64,000 bases of DNA, taken from Alkalinema sp. CACIAM 70d (lineage in GTDB: Bacteria; Cyanobacteriota; Cyanobacteriia; Leptolyngbyales; Leptolyngbyaceae). The notes under the pieces were generated by a model that was not told the origin of the DNA, made no database searches, and worked only from the letters and a program-made list of their open reading frames with translations. Where the stretch lies: contig MUGG01000133.1 in NCBI GenBank assembly GCA_002148405.1, positions 102,740 through 166,739 of the forward strand, written 5' to 3'. Positions 51,264 through 60,144 of this stretch are shown piece by piece (position 1 is the first letter of the stretch; each line of letters opens with the position of its first letter). The position numbers were made by a program, and so were the translations under genes.

Positions 51264-52127
51264 ATGAAACGTTCTCTGCGAAGATTCTGGCTAGCGTTTG
51301 CCTTAGGTGCAGTATCCTTGATTCCCTGCCGAGGGTTGGCTCAATCACCTGCACCATCGGTACCGCAACCACAACCGCAACCGCAGGTAAATCCTCTCTA
51401 CCAATCTGCGGTGCAGGATGCGGCCAAGGTGGAACCGGGGGAAAATGTGGATTCCCTTTGGCCGATTACGCCGGACAATCCCAAACTGATGTGGAATGCC
51501 GATAAAACCCGGCTGCTGGTGGTGACTTGGAAAAGCCAAGCGGCCTACGATCGCTTCATCAAACCCAGTACCCATACATCGGCCAGTGAAGCGTTTGTGG
51601 TCTGGGTGACGGCGGCCCCCCAGGTTAAGGAATTCTGCCAAAACTATTTAAAAAAACACCCCCATGCCTCGATCGCCGATCTGAACCAGCGGCTGAAGCA
51701 ATACCTAGGACTCCATCCCGATTGGCCGTATGACCTGTTTGTGGAAATGTGGGTCAGTCCGACGGATCTGTTTCGGCCCTGTGTAAATCCCAGTATTACT
51801 GATCGGCAATGTGCACTGACGTTTGATGCCAGTAATGCCAGCAAACCGACGGTGAAAAATATTGCTGACTACCCTGCGTTTTACAAAAATCTCTACTTCC
51901 AAAGTTTTCGCAGTGGGCCGGGAGTGCCTTGGACGGGCTTGGGCTATACCTATGACTGGGGCAATGGGCCAGATTCGCAGAAGGCCGATCGTCTCGATCG
52001 AACCAAAGCGATCGGAGCCAGCGAGTTTATCCTCGTACCCAGTGCTTCCTACAGTTTGCAACAGGCAGCCTCAACCCAGCGCTACTGTGAACCGATAGTT
52101 GACGGAATGGCTGGCAAAGGTGATTAA
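51264..52127 (+). CDS. Exported hypothetical protein
   Basis: I do not recognise the family. It has a signal peptide (about residues 1-27, KRSLRRFWLAFALGAVSLIPCRGLAQS), a Pro/Gln-rich linker (28-43), and a folded domain of about 240 residues with WPITPDNPKLMWN, VVTWKSQAAYDRF, and cysteines at FCQNYL, RPCVNPS, RQCALTF and RYCEPI that may form disulfides. It is probably periplasmic or lumenal. Start ATG 51264. The adjacent convergent retropepsin-like gene begins one base after the stop codon. Confidence 0.75.
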   Translation: MKRSLRRFWLAFALGAVSLIPCRGLAQSPAPSVPQPQPQPQVNPLYQSAVQDAAKVEPGENVDSLWPITPDNPKLMWNADKTRLLVVTWKSQAAYDRFIKPSTHTSASEAFVVWVTAAPQVKEFCQNYLKKHPHASIADLNQRLKQYLGLHPDWPYDLFVEMWVSPTDLFRPCVNPSITDRQCALTFDASNASKPTVKNIADYPAFYKNLYFQSFRSGPGVPWTGLGYTYDWGNGPDSQKADRLDRTKAIGASEFILVPSASYSLQQAASTQRYCEPIVDGMAGKGD

Positions 52128-52128
52128 T

Positions 52129-52557
52129 CTACTCCGCCGCAGAATCTTTAGGGCTTACTGCGAATGCTAGCTGTGAACGGTAGAAGCAAACATCAAACTC
52201 CATGAAAAAATTGACCTGACCCAGAATGAGTGGCACATGGGTCGCTCGTGTCCATGCAAATACCAGTTGCGTAGGCTCAAATTGACCAATGACCGCTTTG
52301 GCGAGGACAACACGCGCTTCGTATTGAGCCAAATTTCCAGTCAAGCTCAGGGATGTTGTTTGCTGCTCCCAATGATAACCAAGCTCAACTCCTATTGAAT
52401 ACGGCAGCACATTAACACTTGCACCCGTGTCTAGAAGCGCTGAGACTGAAATAGAAACTTTTTGGTTAATCAGGGTGAATGGCAAATAGGGGCGAAAACT
52501 GGCTTCACCTAAAGTTGGATCACCTGCAAGAAATGGATAGCGCTCAGCGTTACGCAT
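52129..52557 (-). CDS. Retropepsin-like aspartic protease domain protein
   Basis: A 142-residue protein with the single-domain retropepsin signature LLDTGASVNVLP (active-site D43-T-G). Such proteins act as homodimers. Further family segments are VVLAKAVIGQFEP and the second hydrophobic strand VPLILGQVNFFMEFDV. There is no signal peptide. The ATG at 52557 overlaps the stop of the upstream gene by eight bases (ATGCGTAA), so the two are translationally coupled. The substrate is unknown. Confidence 0.8.
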   Translation of the reverse strand: MRNAERYPFLAGDPTLGEASFRPYLPFTLINQKVSISVSALLDTGASVNVLPYSIGVELGYHWEQQTTSLSLTGNLAQYEARVVLAKAVIGQFEPTQLVFAWTRATHVPLILGQVNFFMEFDVCFYRSQLAFAVSPKDSAAE

Positions 52558-52765
52558 GGTCTTGAGTGTTGGCAGACTGTAGCACTTTTAACATCGTAGC
52601 CGCAGCCTCATCCGCCCCATAGGGCGACCATACTGGATAAGCTTGGTCAGGTTCAATGAGGTCGGTTTCCTGCTGGGCGAGTTCCGAGATCAAAAGCTGC
52701 ATGATATGGAATTTATCTGAGCGACTCAAGCTTCTCAAAGTTGAGATTAAATCGGGTGAAACCAT
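52550..52765 (-). CDS. Small helical partner of the retropepsin-like gene
   Basis: A 71-residue acidic, helical protein (starts MVSPDLISTLRSLSRSDKFHIMQLLISELAQQE) found in tandem with the aspartic protease gene. The N-terminal helix resembles the small proteins that precede toxin or protease genes in cyanobacterial cassettes, but I cannot name a family. ATG 52765 has GGAG eight bases upstream. The frame continues 34 codons further upstream to ATG 52867; I think this is less likely because the internal start has the ribosome-binding site. Confidence 0.55.
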   Translation of the reverse strand: MVSPDLISTLRSLSRSDKFHIMQLLISELAQQETDLIEPDQAYPVWSPYGADEAAATMLKVLQSANTQDHA

Positions 52766-52997
52766 GTAAGACACTCCAGTGAAGTTTGGTTTTCCTTCTA
52801 TTCTAAAGATTTCTTCAATTTGATAAATGACTTCAATTCTGAAGTGAGGGGAACGCTGATGAATCATGGCATGGCCATTTGGACAAATAGGGCGTAAATC
52901 CCTTACAACACCAAACGGGTCTTCGTCTTCAATTGCAGAAAAATTAAGCTACCCGACTCTACAATGAGAGCGCACAATAACCCTCTGTGATCGATCG

Positions 52998-53612
52998 ATG
53001 CTACCTGCCTCGCCCCGTCTGCACCAACAACTGACGTTTATTTTGGAAATCGATCGCCTGAAACAGGTGCTGCGGCACACTTTGCTGACCGATGGTTCCC
53101 GCCGGGAAAACGATGCAGAACATTCCTGGCATTTGGCCATGATGGCGATCGTATTGCAGGAATATGCGGCGCAGCCCGTGGATTTGTTACGGGTGTTAAA
53201 AATGCTGCTGATTCACGACTTGGTGGAAATTGATGCAGGGGATACCTTCTGTTATGACGAGCAAGGGTTGAGTTCCAAAGCCGATCGTGAACAACAAGCC
53301 GCCGATCGCTTATTTAGCCTGTTACCGATCGAACTTCAGCGGGATCTCTATCCCCTCTGGCAGGAATTTGAAGCGAGGGAAACACCAGAAGCTCAGTTTG
53401 CTGCTGCCCTCGATCGCCTGCAACCCATCCTGCACAATTACCAAACCCAAGGGCATAGTTGGCAAAAGAATCAGGTGACAGCGGATCAAGTGCGCCGCCG
53501 TGCACAATCGATCGGAGTGGGTGCGCCTGTGCTAGGTGATTACGTGGAGGCATTGTTACAATCGGCGATCGACCAGGGATATCTTTTAGACGCGCCAGTA
53601 TCCGCTGCATAG
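52998..53612 (+). CDS. HD-domain hydrolase, YfbR/HDDC2-like
   Basis: An HD-family phosphohydrolase related to YfbR and HDDC2, which act on deoxynucleoside 5'-monophosphates. The metal-binding set is complete: H42 (DAEHSWH), H73-D74 (IHDLVEIDAGD) and D139 (ALDRLQPIL). At 204 residues it is full length. The substrate range is inferred from the family only. Start ATG 52998, with CGATCGATCG in the leader. It stands alone between the retropepsin cassette and the next exported protein gene. Confidence 0.9.
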   Translation: MLPASPRLHQQLTFILEIDRLKQVLRHTLLTDGSRRENDAEHSWHLAMMAIVLQEYAAQPVDLLRVLKMLLIHDLVEIDAGDTFCYDEQGLSSKADREQQAADRLFSLLPIELQRDLYPLWQEFEARETPEAQFAAALDRLQPILHNYQTQGHSWQKNQVTADQVRRRAQSIGVGAPVLGDYVEALLQSAIDQGYLLDAPVSAA

Positions 53613-53819
53613 GCGATCGAATATATAGGCGATCGAAGGCCACGAGGAAACCTACTGAGCGGGCAAGGAATATTAAATTATCTTTCCAAGAGTGAATTAG
53701 GCAATGTAGTCGAATTATCCTGACAGCAAGGTTTGGGTGTCGCTGACTCTATTGTGTAAAGCCAGTGTGTAGAGCCAGAGAAATTCTACCCATCGCCTCA
53801 CCTAGTAAAGGTCTCTGTC

Positions 53820-54449
53820 ATGGCTGATCCTCCTAAACCTAATGATGGTTCCAAGCCAAGTTCTTCTGTCCAGTCAGCCCCTTCTGGTGGTGAAACTGAT
53901 GGCGAGACGGTGGATGAGCTTCTGTCGCAGCATCCTTTGAATCGTCGGTTGCTGGTGGTGAGTGGGGTTGTAGGGAGTCTGGCTGCGATCGTGACGGCTT
54001 CAACAAAACTGTTTGAAAGTTTTCAAGGCTTTTTTAAAGCGACTCACGATCCGGTTGCCCAAGCTCAACTGAAAATTTTGATTCCTGCTAATAACAGTGA
54101 AGTGCCCATGCAGGTTAAGTTTCAAGGTACGTTTCACTCGATTCCCGATCGCTACAGTCCTTGGTTGTGCATCTACGCCCCTGCCATAAAACGTTATTAC
54201 TACGAGGAAATCATTCCTCCCGTGAACAGCAAGAGCGGTACTTGGAAATCGGGGCCCTTTCCGATCGGCGATCAATCCTCTAAAGGCGTTGGATTTACGA
54301 TCGAGGCTCGATTACTACCTCCTCAAGATTCCGAAATCATTCGCACCTTTCAAGAAGCAGTGGCCCGCCACCAAGTTGAGAACGGTCGTAAAGAACCTTG
54401 CTTGGGGACGCCGTTGGATGCTGTGAACGTGATGCGGCAAAAGAACTGA
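53820..54449 (+). CDS. Membrane-anchored hypothetical protein
   Basis: I do not recognise the family. The first 40 residues are a Pro/Ser/Asp-rich disordered tail, a hydrophobic span follows (about 43-62, LLVVSGVVGSLAAIVTAS), and the C-terminal 130 residues look like an Ig-like beta-sandwich (LKILIPANNSEVPMQVKFQGTF ... RYSPWLCIYAPAIKRYYYE ... GVGFTIEARLLPP). It is likely to be bitopic, with the sandwich in the periplasm or the cytoplasm. The start is ATG 53820, behind AAAGGT. Confidence 0.65.
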   Translation: MADPPKPNDGSKPSSSVQSAPSGGETDGETVDELLSQHPLNRRLLVVSGVVGSLAAIVTASTKLFESFQGFFKATHDPVAQAQLKILIPANNSEVPMQVKFQGTFHSIPDRYSPWLCIYAPAIKRYYYEEIIPPVNSKSGTWKSGPFPIGDQSSKGVGFTIEARLLPPQDSEIIRTFQEAVARHQVENGRKEPCLGTPLDAVNVMRQKN

Positions 54450-54540
54450 CCCGGAAGGCAGAGGATAGAACCGTGTGAGCTTGCCGTTGCATCCCAAAAT
54501 TATTCGGCCATAATGGACAGGCATCATAGAAGACATCGGT

Positions 54541-55887
54541 ATGGGACGAATCTTTCTTTCCGCAGCCCACGGGGGATTAGAAAATGGCAAACCTGATCCA
54601 GGCTCCATAGCCGGAGGAACCACAGAAGCGCGGGAAATGATTTTGCTGCGGGATATGGTTTTAACGGAACTACGATCGCGCAGATTGGAGGTTTTGGCTG
54701 TCCCCGATGACTTGAGCTTGCAGCAAACCCTGGATTGGATTAACCTGCGGGGCCGCAACGATGATGTCTCCCTAGAAATTCATGCCGATTCCGCCAGCAA
54801 TCCCTTGGTGCGGGGATGTAGCGCCTTTTACATCAACCAAAATGATCAGCGCAAACGCCATGGGGAATTGTTACTACTGGCGTTGACCAAACGGGTGCCG
54901 CAGTTGCCCAATCGCGGAGCCAAGCCAGATACAACCGTGGGGGTTGGTAATCTCGCCTTCTGCCGTCAGTTGGTGACGCCTTCTCTGTTACTGCAAATCG
55001 GCTTTTTGACCAATCCCGACGATCGCTTCATCATCCAGAATCAGCGGCGGGATTTGGCTCTGGGCATTGCCGATGGGGTGCAAGCTTGGCTGAAGGACGT
55101 GGAATCGTCTCAACCGCCCCAGCCGGCTTATCCGCCAGTGACCATTAATATGAATGGCCAAAGCTATGGCGAACAGGGAATCTTGGTCAATGGAAACTCC
55201 TACATTCCCATTGATCTGGCCGATCGCCTAGGGATTGATCTATCCCAAGTGCCAGCGGTGCGACGGATTACCTATCGCAATGTCGTGTTTGTTAAGGCGA
55301 TCGAACTGCGGGACTACAACATTTCCGTCGGTTGGGATTCCCAAACCCGCACGGTGATCTTGAAATCGATTCTGAAAATTTGCCCTGGCTCCTTCGATCG
55401 CATCATGGAACATGGCAAAACCACGGAACTGCAAATGATGATGTTCCTCAAGACGAACAATGAATTGGGGGTGCGCGATTACCCGGACATTGCCAAACTG
55501 TATCGGGAAGAAGGGTCGATCGAAGGCGTAGATTACGATATTGCCTTTGCGCAAATGTGCTTTGAAACGAACTATCTCCGATTCGGGGGAGATATTAAGG
55601 CGAGCCAGAATAACTTTGGGGCGTTGGGGACTGTTGGCGGTGGGACAGAAGGCGCTTCATTCGCCAGTGCGCGGATTGGGGTACGAGCGCATATTCAACA
55701 CCTGAAAGCCTATGCCAGCACGGAACCACTGGTTCAGGAAAATGTCGATCCACGGTTTCGTTTTGTGACGCGGGGCATTGCGCCATTGGTGGGTCAACTC
55801 AGTGGGCGCTGGCGGGAAGATATTGATTATGGCGATAAGATCTTGGGAATTCTCCGCCGATTGTATGAAACCGCTGGATTATTGTAG
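54541..55887 (+). CDS. Three-domain peptidoglycan hydrolase: amidase_3, stalk and glucosaminidase
   Basis: A 448-residue murein hydrolase-like protein. Residues about 1-186 form an N-acetylmuramoyl-L-alanine amidase domain with zinc-ligand candidates H10, E29 and H81 (LEIHADS). However, the family's catalytic Glu (usually V-E-x-G-F-L) is Q152 (LLQIGFLTN). Residues about 205-275 are a copper-amine-oxidase-N-like stalk (VNGNSYIPIDLADRL...). Residues about 285-448 are a glucosaminidase (LytE/mannosyl-glycoprotein type) with catalytic-site candidate E342 (AQMCFETNYLRFGG). There is no signal peptide, so export is unexplained. Start ATG 54541. Both enzymatic activities are predicted, the first doubtful. 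Confidence 0.85.
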   Translation: MGRIFLSAAHGGLENGKPDPGSIAGGTTEAREMILLRDMVLTELRSRRLEVLAVPDDLSLQQTLDWINLRGRNDDVSLEIHADSASNPLVRGCSAFYINQNDQRKRHGELLLLALTKRVPQLPNRGAKPDTTVGVGNLAFCRQLVTPSLLLQIGFLTNPDDRFIIQNQRRDLALGIADGVQAWLKDVESSQPPQPAYPPVTINMNGQSYGEQGILVNGNSYIPIDLADRLGIDLSQVPAVRRITYRNVVFVKAIELRDYNISVGWDSQTRTVILKSILKICPGSFDRIMEHGKTTELQMMMFLKTNNELGVRDYPDIAKLYREEGSIEGVDYDIAFAQMCFETNYLRFGGDIKASQNNFGALGTVGGGTEGASFASARIGVRAHIQHLKAYASTEPLVQENVDPRFRFVTRGIAPLVGQLSGRWREDIDYGDKILGILRRLYETAGLL

Positions 55888-55978
55888 TCCAAACTGTTTT
55901 AGCTCAAACGAAAATGGAGATGTGCTAGGGAGCCTAGATGCTTCGATCGCTAGCTCAAACTGAAGTGTCAAGCGAAGC

Positions 55979-56020
55979 AAAGGGAGTTTTCATCTGGCTG
56001 CCAAACTAGTCACTCCCTTT
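55979..56020. terminator. Inverted repeat between the murein hydrolase and glgB
   Basis: AAAGGGAGT (55979-55987) and ACTCCCTTT (56012-56020) with a 24-base loop, between convergent genes. The A/T ends suit termination on either strand. Confidence 0.55.
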
Positions 56021-56060
56021 CTATATCTGAGGATTTTCTTAGTGTCTAATCCTCAATCGT

Positions 56061-58364
56061 CTAGCCTTCCTCGGTCTGCCCTGGTAGAGAGGGCTTCTTG
56101 TTCCGATCGAGTTTGAGGATGACCGTTGCCAGGGGGGGCAGGCAGAGATCTAAGGAATAGGGACGGTTGTGGTAGCCCCAGTCTTCCGTCCATTTGCCGC
56201 CAAGGTTGCCCATGTTGCTGCCGCCGAATTCCCGAGCATCGCTGTTGAAGACTTCCTGGAAGAAGCCGGCATCGGGTACACCCACTCGGTAATGGGCATG
56301 GGGTTGGGGCGTAAAGTTACATACTACTACCACGTATTCCTCGGAATCCTTGGCCCGACGGATAAACGACACCACACTATGGCGATTGTCACTGCAATCG
56401 ATCCATTCAAACCCAGGCTCCGCAAAGTCTTGACTATAGAGTGCGGGTTCACTGCGATAGACCTGGTTCAGCGCCGAGATAAAAGAAAGCAATTTCTTGT
56501 GCGGCTCGTACTGCAACAGGTGCCACTCTAGATCTGCCCACACGTTCCACTCGCTCCACTGGCCAAACTCCATGCTCATGAACAGGGTTTTCTTGCCGGG
56601 ATGGGAAAACATGTAGGTATAAAGGCAGCGCATGTTGGCAAATTTTTGCCATTCATCCCCCGGCATTTTTCCGGGCATGTTGCTCTTGCCATGCACGACT
56701 TCATCGTGGGAGAGCGCCAGCATGAAGTTTTCGCTGTGGTTGTACCACATGCTGAAGGTGATGTTGTTCTGGTGGAATTGACGGAACCAAGGATCCATGC
56801 TGAAGTAGTCCAGCATGTCATGCATCCAGCCCATATTCCACTTCAGGTTGAACCCTAGTCCCCCTACATAGGTTGGCCAGGAGACCATGGGCCAGGAGGT
56901 GGACTCTTCTGCGATCGACAAAATGCCGGGGAAATAGCTAAAGATCACATGGTTCATCTGCCGCAGGAAATCTGCCGCTTCGATGTTTTCCCGTCCGCCG
57001 TATTGGTTGGCGACCCACTCGCCGGGTTTGCGGTTGTAGTCCAGGTAGAGCATGGAGGCCACGGCATCTACCCGAATCCCATCGATGTGGTACTTGTCAA
57101 ACCAGAACAGTGCATTGGCCACGAGGTAGTTGCGCACTTCATGGCGGGCGTAGTTAAACACCAAGGTGCCCCATTCCTTATGCTCGCCCTTGCGGGGGTC
57201 GGCGTGCTCGTAGAGATGGGTGCCATCGAAGAAGGCGAGCCCGTGGCCATCCTTAGGGAAGTGACCCGGAACCCAATCCACAATGACGCCGATGCCATTG
57301 AGGTGGCACTGATCCACGAAGTACATGAAATCTTGGGGGGTGCCAAAGCGGGAAGTGCAGGCGTAGTGGCCCACAACTTGATAGCCCCAGGAACCATCAA
57401 AGGGGTGTTCCGCGATCGGCAGGAGCTCAATGTGGGTAAAGCCTGCATCCTTGACGTAGGGGATCAGCTTGTCCGCCAGCTCCCGGTAGGTAAGGAACCG
57501 TGCACCGGGCTTCAGGTCAGACACCACGACCACGGGTTCTGGTGTGCCATCGGGTAAGACAGACGCTTCTGACGAAGCGGCATGGAGCCAGGATCCCAGG
57601 TGGACTTCGTAGACGGAGATGGGCTCGTGCATCGGCTCCGATTGCCGCCGCTGTTCTATCCAGGCTGCGTCATTCCATTGGTAGGTATCCAGATCCGCCA
57701 CGATCGAGGCTGTTTTAGGCCGGACTTCCTGCTGGAATCCGTAGGGATCGGACTTTTCGTAAATGTGGCCGTCCTGGTTTTTTACCTCATATTTATAGGC
57801 CGTTCCAACGGTCAGGCTGGGGATAAAAAGTTCCCAAATTCCCGTGGGGCCTCTGCGCATTTGATGCTGTCGCCCATCCCAATTGTTGAAGTCTCCTAGG
57901 ACAGAAACGTTGCGAGCATTGGGAGCCCAGACGGCAAAATAGACCCCCTTAATGCCACTGATCTCTGCGAGGTGCGCACCCAGTTTTTCGTAGATGCGAT
58001 GGTGGTTCCCTTCGCCGAACAGATGCAAATCAAAGTCGGTTAGGCAGGGTGATTGAAAGGCGTAGGGATCGTAGATGACGCGCTCGTGGGTGCCTTCCTG
58101 AATCCGTAGTTGATAGTTGCTGAGTTCCGGCAGATCCACCACACATTCAAAGAAATGCGGATTGTGCAGCGGTTGCATCGGGTATTCTGTCCGCTCCTCT
58201 GGGCAGACAACCCAAACTTGATCGGCGTTGGGCTGATAGGCACGGATGACCCAGACGAGTCTGCCATTTTGTTCAATTTGATGAGCGCCGAGAACCTCGA
58301 ACGGATCCTGATGCTGGTTACCAATAATACGTGCGACCTGTTCGGGGCTGAGGGTGCTTGTCAT
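56061..58364 (-). CDS. glgB: 1,4-alpha-glucan branching enzyme
   Basis: Adds alpha-1,6 branches to glycogen. The GH13 catalytic motifs are VIVDWVPGHFPKDGHG, DGIRVDAVAS (nucleophile Asp, about 425-434), EESTSWP (acid/base Glu) and SHDEVVHGK. The N-terminal CBM48 domains (DPFEVLGAHQ; YFAVWAPNARNVSVLGDFNNWDGR) and the C-terminal all-beta domain are complete. At 767 residues it is full length. Start ATG 58364. It sits on the minus strand after a 600-base spacer shared with PSRP-3. Confidence 0.97.
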   Translation of the reverse strand: MTSTLSPEQVARIIGNQHQDPFEVLGAHQIEQNGRLVWVIRAYQPNADQVWVVCPEERTEYPMQPLHNPHFFECVVDLPELSNYQLRIQEGTHERVIYDPYAFQSPCLTDFDLHLFGEGNHHRIYEKLGAHLAEISGIKGVYFAVWAPNARNVSVLGDFNNWDGRQHQMRRGPTGIWELFIPSLTVGTAYKYEVKNQDGHIYEKSDPYGFQQEVRPKTASIVADLDTYQWNDAAWIEQRRQSEPMHEPISVYEVHLGSWLHAASSEASVLPDGTPEPVVVVSDLKPGARFLTYRELADKLIPYVKDAGFTHIELLPIAEHPFDGSWGYQVVGHYACTSRFGTPQDFMYFVDQCHLNGIGVIVDWVPGHFPKDGHGLAFFDGTHLYEHADPRKGEHKEWGTLVFNYARHEVRNYLVANALFWFDKYHIDGIRVDAVASMLYLDYNRKPGEWVANQYGGRENIEAADFLRQMNHVIFSYFPGILSIAEESTSWPMVSWPTYVGGLGFNLKWNMGWMHDMLDYFSMDPWFRQFHQNNITFSMWYNHSENFMLALSHDEVVHGKSNMPGKMPGDEWQKFANMRCLYTYMFSHPGKKTLFMSMEFGQWSEWNVWADLEWHLLQYEPHKKLLSFISALNQVYRSEPALYSQDFAEPGFEWIDCSDNRHSVVSFIRRAKDSEEYVVVVCNFTPQPHAHYRVGVPDAGFFQEVFNSDAREFGGSNMGNLGGKWTEDWGYHNRPYSLDLCLPPLATVILKLDRNKKPSLPGQTEEG

Positions 58365-58967
58365 GCGGATCTACCTTACCAACGGAATTATCTAAAAAGC
58401 TCAGAAAAATCAGGACTCAGGGGAACCCGTCCTCCTTCAATTCGCTATGGAAATTAACTTAATCAGAATTACTTATTGGTGAGTTGGCGTTGCCCAACCG
58501 GGTTCCATCGGATGGGTTGACATCAACCGTACCAAATCCTTTTGAAAGTTGAAAGTCTTAATTATTTCCTCCCCAGAATTCCGCTCGGACTGCCGATCGA
58601 TCTAACGGATTTTCCTAGAGCGGATTGTTCATAGGGAACGGAACGCAGCATTCCAGATCGTATCGGTTGGACAACTGAGCAACCCGAAATGGGATCTGGC
58701 ACTCCTAGATTACTTGGATTACGGGTCAGTGTCTTGGATGACTGGTCAATTCTATCGATCTGTTTTTCGTTGGCAGTCTGCCTTTAGGAGGTTTGGAGCG
58801 CATTTCCCTAAAAAACAAAGCCCCAACTCCAACGGAATCAGGACTTTGCGAACTCTTGATTAAGTGAACTCTGGGTCGGTGAACCTGGCAGTTCAAGGGG
58901 TATCAGTTCAATTGTGAATGCAATGGGGAGGCTCTTTAGCGTTTCAGTTGAGCGTTAGGCAGCAGGA
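58365..58967. other. Intergenic region upstream of glgB
   Basis: The gap between PSRP-3 and glgB has the PSRP-3 terminator (58810-58848), a perfect hairpin GGTTGA-CA-TCAACC (58515-58528) with GTTGG-CGTTGC-CCAAC just before it (about 58483-58498), and the glgB promoter region. I find no supported gene here. Confidence 0.5.
58810..58848 (-). terminator. Terminator of PSRP-3 gene
   Basis: On the minus strand, CAAAGTCC and GGGGCTTTG pair (one G-T pair), followed by TTTTTT. It lies 120 bases past the PSRP-3 stop codon. Confidence 0.65.
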
Positions 58968-59267
58968 TTAGGCGCTACCGCTGAACATGACATCGGGGAA
59001 TTTAGATTGAGCTTCCGTCACAGGGCGGCTCTTGCCTTCTTCTTGCCAGTAGTTGATGACTTCTGTTGCTTTGTTGAGCAATTCCACGCGATCGACTTCA
59101 GAGATCCAGTGTTTGGATTCCAATTCCGATTTCATTTGTTCCCACGCATCATTGCGCGGCCAGAAGAAATAGCAGGTCAGCGGGCTAGAACCCTTTCCAA
59201 CGACCTGATCAACGGCAAGTGCCACATCTTTATCGAGCCAAAGAACCTTTAAGATAAACTTCGACAA
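58968..59267 (-). CDS. ycf65: Ribosomal small-subunit protein PSRP-3/Ycf65
   Basis: The ribosomal protein PSRP-3 (cS23), found in the 30S subunit of plastids and cyanobacteria. The sequence (FILKVLWLDKDVALAVDQVVG, SSPLTCYFFWPRNDAWEQMK, WISEVDRVELLNKATEVINYWQEE) matches the family throughout. I chose TTG 59267 (LSKFILK) because GGAGG lies six bases upstream and the family begins M-S-K-F; the longer TTG start at 59291 adds eight residues with no ribosome-binding site. This gives 99 residues. It is alone on the strand, followed by a terminator. Confidence 0.93.
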   Translation of the reverse strand: MSKFILKVLWLDKDVALAVDQVVGKGSSPLTCYFFWPRNDAWEQMKSELESKHWISEVDRVELLNKATEVINYWQEEGKSRPVTEAQSKFPDVMFSGSA

Positions 59268-59376
59268 ACCTAGCCTCCAGCGCAGTCCCAAGCTTTAAAT
59301 AAGTACAGCCCATAATTGTACCAGGAATTGGTAATCTTGGATGTTCTAGCGGCTGGAGTCGATCGAGGAACGGGCA

Positions 59377-60144
59377 ATGATTTTAGTGTTTGACATTGAC
59401 GGTGTGATTCGGGATGTGGCGGGTTCCTATCGGCGGGCCTTGGCAGACACGGTGGAACAGTTTACCCAGGGTGCCTACCGACCCACGCCCCAGGATATTG
59501 ATGCGCTCAAGTCAGAAGGGTTGTGGAATAACGATTGGGAAGCTTCCCAGGAATTGATCTACCGCCATTTTGAGCAGCAGGGGCAACCCCGATCGCAGGT
59601 GGATCTCAGCTATGACACGATCGTGGCCTTTTTCCAGGGCAAATATCGCGGGGAGCAGCCGGATGGTACCTGGACGGGCTATATCACCCAGGAACCGCTG
59701 TTGGTGGATGCGGCCTACTTTGATGCGTTGACGGCTGCCGAGGTCAAGTGGGGCTTTTTTAGTGGGGCTACGACGGCTTCGGCGACGTTTGTGCTGACCC
59801 AGCGGGTGGGGCTGCGATCGCCGTTGTTGGTGGCCATGGAAGACGCACCGGGGAAACCGGATCCCACGGGGTTGTTTGCGGCGTTGACCCAGTTGGGGGA
59901 GCATCCGGGCGATCGTCCGGTGGCCTACGTGGGGGACACGGTGGCGGATATGCACACGGTGGGACAGGCCCGTCAAATGCAGCCCGATCGCCGCTGGATT
60001 GGGTTAGGGGTATTGCCACCCCACATTGCCGCTGATGCAGACCGTCGAGAGGCTTACAGTGAGAGATTACGCCAAGCCGGAGCCGATCGGGTGGTGAGTT
60101 CTGTGCGGGAGATTACCCCCACTTGGTTAGACGGGATCCTCTAG
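59377..60144 (+). CDS. HAD-superfamily hydrolase, TIGR01548-like
   Basis: A HAD subfamily IA phosphatase-like protein. The nucleophile motif is D6-I-D8-G-V-I-R, motif II is SGATTA (near 129), and the C-terminal acidic motif is YVGDTVADM. Its cap (about 16-100) is of the type seen in cyanobacterial TIGR01548 members, which match part of a larger histidine-pathway-associated protein in some organisms. The substrate is unknown. At 255 residues it is full length. Its stop shares CTAG with the convergent TPR gene. Confidence 0.88.
   Translation: MILVFDIDGVIRDVAGSYRRALADTVEQFTQGAYRPTPQDIDALKSEGLWNNDWEASQELIYRHFEQQGQPRSQVDLSYDTIVAFFQGKYRGEQPDGTWTGYITQEPLLVDAAYFDALTAAEVKWGFFSGATTASATFVLTQRVGLRSPLLVAMEDAPGKPDPTGLFAALTQLGEHPGDRPVAYVGDTVADMHTVGQARQMQPDRRWIGLGVLPPHIAADADRREAYSERLRQAGADRVVSSVREITPTWLDGIL

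Noticed and set aside
52766..52867. 34-codon upstream extension of the small retropepsin partner
   Set aside because: The internal ATG 52765 has a well-spaced GGAG; the longer start does not.
58110..58457. 115-codon plus-strand frame
   Set aside because: It overlaps the glgB start in antisense and has no support.
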